NCBI RefSeq assembly: GCF_001317345.1
Contig: NZ_JXCG01000013.1
Span: forward strand, 1-47,429
Length of the DNA: 47,429 nucleotides
Reading direction: 5' to 3'
Source of the DNA: Thermococcus sp. EP1
Lineage (GTDB): Archaea > Methanobacteriota_B > Thermococci > Thermococcales > Thermococcaceae
In this document: positions 43,832 through 47,429 of the stretch, one piece after another
Numbering within the stretch: position 1 is the stretch's first letter
Layout of the letters: each line of letters opens with the position of its first letter
Translations under genes and position numbers: made by a program
Notes under the pieces: model-generated
The model's input: only the letters and a program-made list of their open reading frames with translations
Database searches by the model: none
Told to the model about the DNA's origin: nothing

Positions 43832-44630
43832 ATTTCTCCCTCCTCCAAATCATCATAGCAGTCTTTATTCCATCAGCAATCGCGAGTGCACTCTGGCGAT
43901 AAATCCCATTCTTTACATCACCAACTAGGAATAGGTTGTCATCATTAAGCCCCTCAATGAGTTCAACATTAGGAACCCTGCCAATAGCGCCTAAGACCAA
44001 ATCCACTTTAAAATCACCAACGTCGGTTTTAGCTAAAAGTTTTTCTTCTCTTTGGATGTCCAATACTTGACCCATGAAAGTCTTGATATTCCCTCGTTTT
44101 GCAACAAGGTTTTGAAGATAAGGTAGAGCTTTAGGTTCGCTCCTCATAAGTATTATTACTTCATCAGCCATTTCACTCATACTTAAAGCATAATCAAACG
44201 CCACATCTCCCCCACCTATAATAAGAACCCTTTCATAATGCCTTTTCGGAACTTCTGCCACGTGATATATTACACTATCAAATGGAAGTTTTTTTGGTTT
44301 TGTTCCCGTTGCTACAACTAGATATTTGAACTTGTAGTCTCCAGCGTTGGTTTGAACCCTAAAAAAGCCATCAACTTTCCCTATAGACTTAACTTCTTCA
44401 TAAATAATCTTCAAACCATATTTCTTCACATACCTTTTTAGAATTTCAACCACTTCCTCACCTCGTATACCCTCAGGGAAAAACATAGTATTCTCCACAG
44501 AGTAAGCATTCCTGATAAGACCTCCAACACTATTGCGCTCAAAGATTACGCTTTCAATATTGTAACGGGCCAGTTGCACGGCAGTTGCTATTCCCCCAAT
44601 CCCAGCGCCTATTATCCCAACGAGAGCCAT
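43815..44630 (-). CDS. Small FAD/NAD(P)-dependent oxidoreductase
   Basis: 271 residues with the two Rossmann motifs of the thioredoxin-reductase fold: FAD site GIIGAGIGGIATAVQLARY and NAD(P) site VLIIGGGDVAFDYALSM, plus YLVVATGTKPKK and the FAD-closing FLVGDVKNG. The redox-active CxxC of thioredoxin reductase is absent, so it is more likely a ferredoxin/flavodoxin-type reductase or unknown oxidase. GGAGGT precedes the ATG. Its start overlaps the upstream isochorismatase-like gene by 19 bases and its end overlaps the radical SAM gene by 17. Confidence 0.88.
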   Translation of the reverse strand: MALVGIIGAGIGGIATAVQLARYNIESVIFERNSVGGLIRNAYSVENTMFFPEGIRGEEVVEILKRYVKKYGLKIIYEEVKSIGKVDGFFRVQTNAGDYKFKYLVVATGTKPKKLPFDSVIYHVAEVPKRHYERVLIIGGGDVAFDYALSMSEMADEVIILMRSEPKALPYLQNLVAKRGNIKTFMGQVLDIQREEKLLAKTDVGDFKVDLVLGAIGRVPNVELIEGLNDDNLFLVGDVKNGIYRQSALAIADGIKTAMMIWRREKYGNIE

Positions 44631-45244
44631 TCAAGCACCTCCTCAAGAAGTGGTGTCACTGCAAAGCCATGGGAAAGGTTCCTTAAAGTAGCCTCGTGGA
44701 AAAACCTATTCTGAGTGATTGTTCCATCTACTGGAAAGACAACATTAAACCCCCTCACAAAAGCCTCTCGGGCAGTAGTTTCACAACAGAGATGCGTCAT
44801 GACACCGGTAATTACCACAGTCTCAATACCAAGTTTTCTCAAGAGCTCTTCAAGTTTCGTTCTATAGAAGGCATTATACGTGTTTTTCTCAATGATAATC
44901 TTAGCAAACGGTTTGAAATTGTCAAGAATTTCGTTAAGAGGATCTTCCCTATGCATCCCACTACCCCACCACCAAACCATTATCCCCTCTTTATGCGAAT
45001 GGCGAGTAAAAATTATGGGAACTCCAAGGGCATTAATCTTTCTGTAAAACCCTTCTAATCGAGATATTAAAGCCTGTGAAGAAGGAAGATACGCAGGACT
45101 CTTAGGAACTAAAAAGTACTTTTGGAGATCAATGGCTAGAACAGCAGCTTTTTTGAATAATTTAACCTTTTCCCACTTTCTTGGCCTAAAATATCTCTCC
45201 CTAACTTTCAAAATGAAGTCTTCAGTAAAATACTCTTCCTTCAT
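44612..45244 (-). CDS. Isochorismatase-superfamily cysteine hydrolase
   Basis: 210 residues, cysteine-hydrolase fold (isochorismatase, nicotinamidase, N-carbamoylsarcosine amidase). The catalytic triad is Asp39 (VLAIDLQKYF), Lys120 (IEKNTYNAF) and Cys153 (GVMTHLCCETTAREA). The metal-binding histidine arrangement of nicotinamidase is not seen. About 30 extra N-terminal residues precede the fold. No Shine-Dalgarno is present; a TATA-like TTTTTAAATT around 45269 inside the end of the preceding gene suggests a leaderless transcript. First gene of the three-gene operon. Substrate unknown. Confidence 0.87.
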   Translation of the reverse strand: MKEEYFTEDFILKVRERYFRPRKWEKVKLFKKAAVLAIDLQKYFLVPKSPAYLPSSQALISRLEGFYRKINALGVPIIFTRHSHKEGIMVWWWGSGMHREDPLNEILDNFKPFAKIIIEKNTYNAFYRTKLEELLRKLGIETVVITGVMTHLCCETTAREAFVRGFNVVFPVDGTITQNRFFHEATLRNLSHGFAVTPLLEEVLEWLSLG

Positions 45245-45273
45245 GGTTAAAGATAGGAAAGAGAATTTAAAAA

Positions 45274-45948
45274 TTATCTGTATTTAGCTATTGACCAGCT
45301 TCTTTCTCTATATCTTCCACGACTTTCTATCTCTTTAAGCCTCTCTTCAACTTCCTTCCTCTTTTTCTCGCCCCTGATTTCTTCATAACCCTTTAAAACT
45401 TCGTTAAAACCTCTTTCAAACCATTTATAGTGAGTGCTCTCCATCGCTCTCTTTAAAAGATGCAAATCAACTCCTTGAGCCTCAAGGCTTATCTCAAATT
45501 CAGCAAGGCCAAAGTCTATGAAGTAAATCCTACCACCTCTGAGGATCATGTTAGAAGTCGTTAGGTCACCATGTACTATTCCAGCCTCGTGAAGTTTTCC
45601 AACTTGCCTTCCAATTTCTCTGCACAGCTTCAGACGCTCTTCCATGTGAATTTTCTCCAAAAGTTCCTTTAACCTCTCGCCTTCAATGTATTCCATAACT
45701 ATTTTCATTTCCCTCAAATCCACCTCATAAACGTAAGGAACATTAACTCCAAACTGTTTGGCCCTATGCAGAATCCTAGCTTCTCTAACCGTCCGTTCCT
45801 TTCTCAATTTTTCGTCTATCTCTCTTATACGATAGCGCTTTGGAATACGGTGCTTTATAATAATCTTTTCTCCATAGAAAGGGAAGTAAAATTCTTTAAA
45901 GTCTGCAAGATATATTTTCGCCTCTGCTCCTTGCTTTACTAGCCTCAT
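45274..45948 (-). CDS. KEOPS complex kinase/ATPase Bud32
   Basis: 224-residue Bud32, the atypical Rio-like kinase of the KEOPS complex that makes t6A37 in ANN-decoding tRNAs. It has the short N-lobe RLVKQGAEAKIYLADF, IIKHRIPKRYR (conserved Lys and basic patch), IVHGDLTTSNMI (catalytic loop) and YFIDFGLAEF (DFG-like). The C-terminus is the basic SIAKYR tail. It is a separate gene here, not fused to Kae1. The frame opens at 45957, but GTGAGGTGC before the ATG at 45948 decides the start. A small gene lies directly upstream. Confidence 0.95.
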   Translation of the reverse strand: MRLVKQGAEAKIYLADFKEFYFPFYGEKIIIKHRIPKRYRIREIDEKLRKERTVREARILHRAKQFGVNVPYVYEVDLREMKIVMEYIEGERLKELLEKIHMEERLKLCREIGRQVGKLHEAGIVHGDLTTSNMILRGGRIYFIDFGLAEFEISLEAQGVDLHLLKRAMESTHYKWFERGFNEVLKGYEEIRGEKKRKEVEERLKEIESRGRYRERSWSIAKYR

Positions 45949-45953
45949 GCACC

Positions 45954-46268
45954 TCACCCACTTATTCCAAGTGCTTTAATAATATTCTGAACATCCTCTA
46001 ACACAAACCTAATGGAAATGACATTCTCTATTTTTAGCACTAATATGGCTTTTCCTTCTTTGAGTACTAGCCTAGCCTCACCAATATCATTTTCTCCAAG
46101 TTTTTTCATAGCATATTTAAGCTTTTCATCTTTACGATCAAGCATATCATCAAGAAGTGATGCTCTGTTCTCAATCTCTACATCCAATACCCCATAATCC
46201 AAAACGTTTTCTATAACTTCTTTAAGTTTTTCAATATCTTTAATAGGATAAACCCGAAGGCCTTCCAT
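45954..46268 (-). CDS. Small protein cotranscribed with Bud32 (Pcc1-like in its C-terminal half?)
   Basis: 104 residues, no clear family by eye. Its C-terminal half, EARLVLKEGKAILVLKIENV followed by ISIRFVLEDVQNIIKAL, has the beta-beta-helix look of Pcc1, and its stop lies six bases before the Bud32 ATG. That suggests a KEOPS partner such as a Pcc1 paralogue, but the resemblance is weak and the N-terminal half (KDIEKLKEVIENVLDYGVLD) is unlike Pcc1. A hypothetical protein is the safe reading. Promoter: TATA-like AAACTTTAATACG on the minus strand at about 46300-46312. Confidence 0.6.
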   Translation of the reverse strand: MEGLRVYPIKDIEKLKEVIENVLDYGVLDVEIENRASLLDDMLDRKDEKLKYAMKKLGENDIGEARLVLKEGKAILVLKIENVISIRFVLEDVQNIIKALGISG

Positions 46269-46424
46269 TTTCAGATCCCCATATATGAGTTCTGTTTTTA
46301 GGCGTATTAAAGTTTCCTTGAATCACATGCCAAAACTTTAAGCATTATAGTCACATGGATTAGTTAAAACCATAGAAAACCAAGTGAAAAAGCTGATAAA
46401 AGCCCTAGAACGAGAGAATTGGAC

Positions 46425-47075
46425 TCAAATATCGTTGAATTTGCCCCTTCTAATACCTTTCCTTAAATCAAGAAATTCCCTTATTTTTACCTTGCCTTTG
46501 CTAATCTCATTCACATATTTTACGAACTCTTCTTTTCGCTCAGGTAGAATACCCACAACAAACCTCACATCAACACCAAAGTCTCTCTCAACAACTTCTC
46601 CTCCAAACTTCTCAACTGCTTTTTCAACTGCACTATACAAATTATAAGGAAAAATAATCTCTATAGGCTCTTTTTTCACGATCTCTATTATACCTGCCTC
46701 TTCTAAAACCTCATTTGCTGTCTCACTGTAAGCTTTTATCAATCCACCATAACCAAGCTTTGTGCCTCCAAAATATCTTGTAACAACAACCACAACATTT
46801 TCTAAGCCCTTATATTCAAGAACCTTCAGAACGGGCCTTCCCGCACTTCCTCTAGGTTCACCGTCATCATCATAGTGAATAATCAGAGTATTACCTTCCC
46901 TAACTCGATAAGCAGAAACATTATGCGTGGCATCAGCATGAGCTTCTTTAACCTTTGCAACGAATTCCTTAGCCTCTTTTTCGCTTTTTGCCGGTACTGC
47001 GTAACCTATAAAAAGGGAGTCTACATAGGTTTTTTCGACTTTTCCAAAACCTTTAATCGTTTTATAGCTCTCCAT
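46425..47075 (-). CDS. YigZ/IMPACT (UPF0029) family protein
   Basis: 216-residue YigZ-type protein, related to eukaryotic IMPACT, which acts on Gcn2 and translation. The signature is HYDDDGEPRGSAGRPVLKVL (about 67-86), followed by VVVVTRYFGGTKLGYGGLIKAYSE and a C-terminal ferredoxin-like domain (EIIFPYNLYSAVEKAVEKFGGE). There is no Shine-Dalgarno; a TATA-like TTCTTAAGT around 47098-47106 implies a leaderless transcript. It is divergent from the thermosome gene. Molecular function in archaea is unknown. Confidence 0.92.
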   Translation of the reverse strand: MESYKTIKGFGKVEKTYVDSLFIGYAVPAKSEKEAKEFVAKVKEAHADATHNVSAYRVREGNTLIIHYDDDGEPRGSAGRPVLKVLEYKGLENVVVVVTRYFGGTKLGYGGLIKAYSETANEVLEEAGIIEIVKKEPIEIIFPYNLYSAVEKAVEKFGGEVVERDFGVDVRFVVGILPERKEEFVKYVNEISKGKVKIREFLDLRKGIRRGKFNDI

Positions 47076-47170
47076 AAGGGAGGCTAAGACAAACTAAACT
47101 TAAGAATCTTTTGGAACCTTTTTCCTGTATTTTGTCCAAAATACCTTGAAATCATTATCATATATACTAC

Positions 47171-47192
47171 AAGTCAATTTAATACTTGACTT
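47171..47192. promoter_or_regulatory. Palindrome overlapping the thermosome promoter
   Basis: AAGTCAA (47171-47177) and TTGACTT (47186-47192) form perfect 7-base arms around an 8-base spacer. The right arm runs into the TATA-like CTTTTAAATAG (47190-47199). A repressor bound here would block TBP/TFB access, which suits heat-shock control of a chaperonin. It does not look like the published Phr motif. Confidence 0.5.
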
Positions 47193-47257
47193 TTAAATAG
47201 AAATCTTTTTATAGAGCCCTAACGAAAGGCCCTTGTTTAACAAAGGAGGTAATTGAG

Positions 47258-47429
47258 ATGATGGTAGGACAAGGAGGACAACCCGTTGTTATTCTTCCAG
47301 AAGGTACTCAAAGATATGTGGGCAGAGACGCCCAGAGATTAAATATTTTGGCTGCCAGAGTAATAGCAGAGACAGTAAGGACTACCCTCGGTCCAAAGGG
47401 TATGGATAAAATGCTTGTTGACAGCCTTG
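47258..47429 (+). CDS. Thermosome (group II chaperonin) subunit, N-terminal part
   Basis: First 57 codons of a thermosome subunit, cut by the window edge. [20 protein letters not shown] and [20 protein letters not shown] are the conserved N-terminus with the [11 protein letters not shown]-binding motif. GGAGGT (47245-47250) is seven bases before the ATG at 47258; the next codon is also ATG. The upstream promoter includes a palindrome at 47171-47192. Confidence 0.97.
   Translation, partial: MMVGQGGQPVVILPEGTQRYVGRDAQRLNILAARVIAETVRTTLGPKGMDKMLVDSL

Noticed and set aside
46384-46647. 87-codon + strand frame starting VKKLIKALERENW
   Set aside because: The first dozen codons look protein-like, but most of the frame is antisense to the conserved YigZ gene and there is no Shine-Dalgarno. 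Not enough support for a gene.
1-47429. CRISPR array, insertion sequence, prophage or integrase site
   Set aside because: No regularly spaced repeats, transposase, integrase or att-like duplications of tRNA ends were seen. Both tRNA genes have ordinary flanks.

Overview
The window is a 47.4 kb piece of a hyperthermophilic euryarchaeal chromosome, almost certainly from the order Thermococcales (Thermococcus or a close relative). The evidence is an archaeal histone, TFB, aEF-1A, both subunits of DNA polymerase D, archaeal Orc1/Cdc6, KEOPS kinase Bud32, thermosome, archaeal cofactor-independent phosphoglycerate mutase, RtcB plus archease, TATA/BRE promoters and GGAGGTGATC-type ribosome binding sites. 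The base composition is AT-rich, which suggests a lower-GC Thermococcus; the species is inference. No insertion sequence, prophage, CRISPR array or intein is visible. The pol D DP2 and RtcB genes are uninterrupted at sites where relatives carry inteins.

Layout. 1-2011: histone (5' edge), then a leftward gar1-tfb-phosphodiesterase cluster. 2265-10946: TIP49/RuvB-like ATPase, then the replication block orc1/cdc6 - DP1 - DP2. The AT-rich gap before cdc6 carries an origin-recognition-box-like element and is a candidate oriC. 11015-19224: zinc-ribbon protein, tRNA-Gln, secreted papain-like hydrolase, HAD hydrolase, argF, thyX, NhaC-type antiporter, HIT protein, apgM. 19233-26426: ThiF-like E1 enzyme, divergent uracil-DNA-glycosylase-like protein, a 55-residue membrane protein, a BtuF-like lipoprotein with paired operator-like palindromes, L10e, class V aminotransferase, an orphan P-loop ATPase and two exported proteins, one with a problematic start. 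26427-29611: a strong hairpin element, then tuf - rpsJ - tRNA-Ser, then an orphan PqqD-like protein overlapping a DMT transporter.

29594-34831: leftward panB plus an aminotransferase, then a rightward RNA-processing cluster archease - NSUN m5C methyltransferase - detached PUA-like protein - RtcB ligase. 34876-39927: a four-gene leftward ABC-2 export operon with two paralogous permeases, an ATPase and a 720-residue membrane-anchored NEW3-type protein, preceded by a perfect dyad. 40247-42891: YbjQ-like protein, moaC, a hairpin terminator and an archaeal MutS5-type ATPase. 42881-45244: isochorismatase-like hydrolase - small FAD oxidoreductase - RlmN-like radical SAM protein, each overlapping the next. 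45274-47429: Bud32 with a small partner gene, a YigZ/IMPACT protein and the start of a thermosome gene with a palindromic promoter.

Most of the window is conserved housekeeping. The parts that stand out are the isochorismatase/FAD/RlmN-like operon, the archease-RtcB-methyltransferase cluster, the ABC-2/NEW3 operon, the divergent UDG, the paired palindromes around the BtuF-like promoter, the hairpin before tuf, and the out-of-frame start at 25851-25861.
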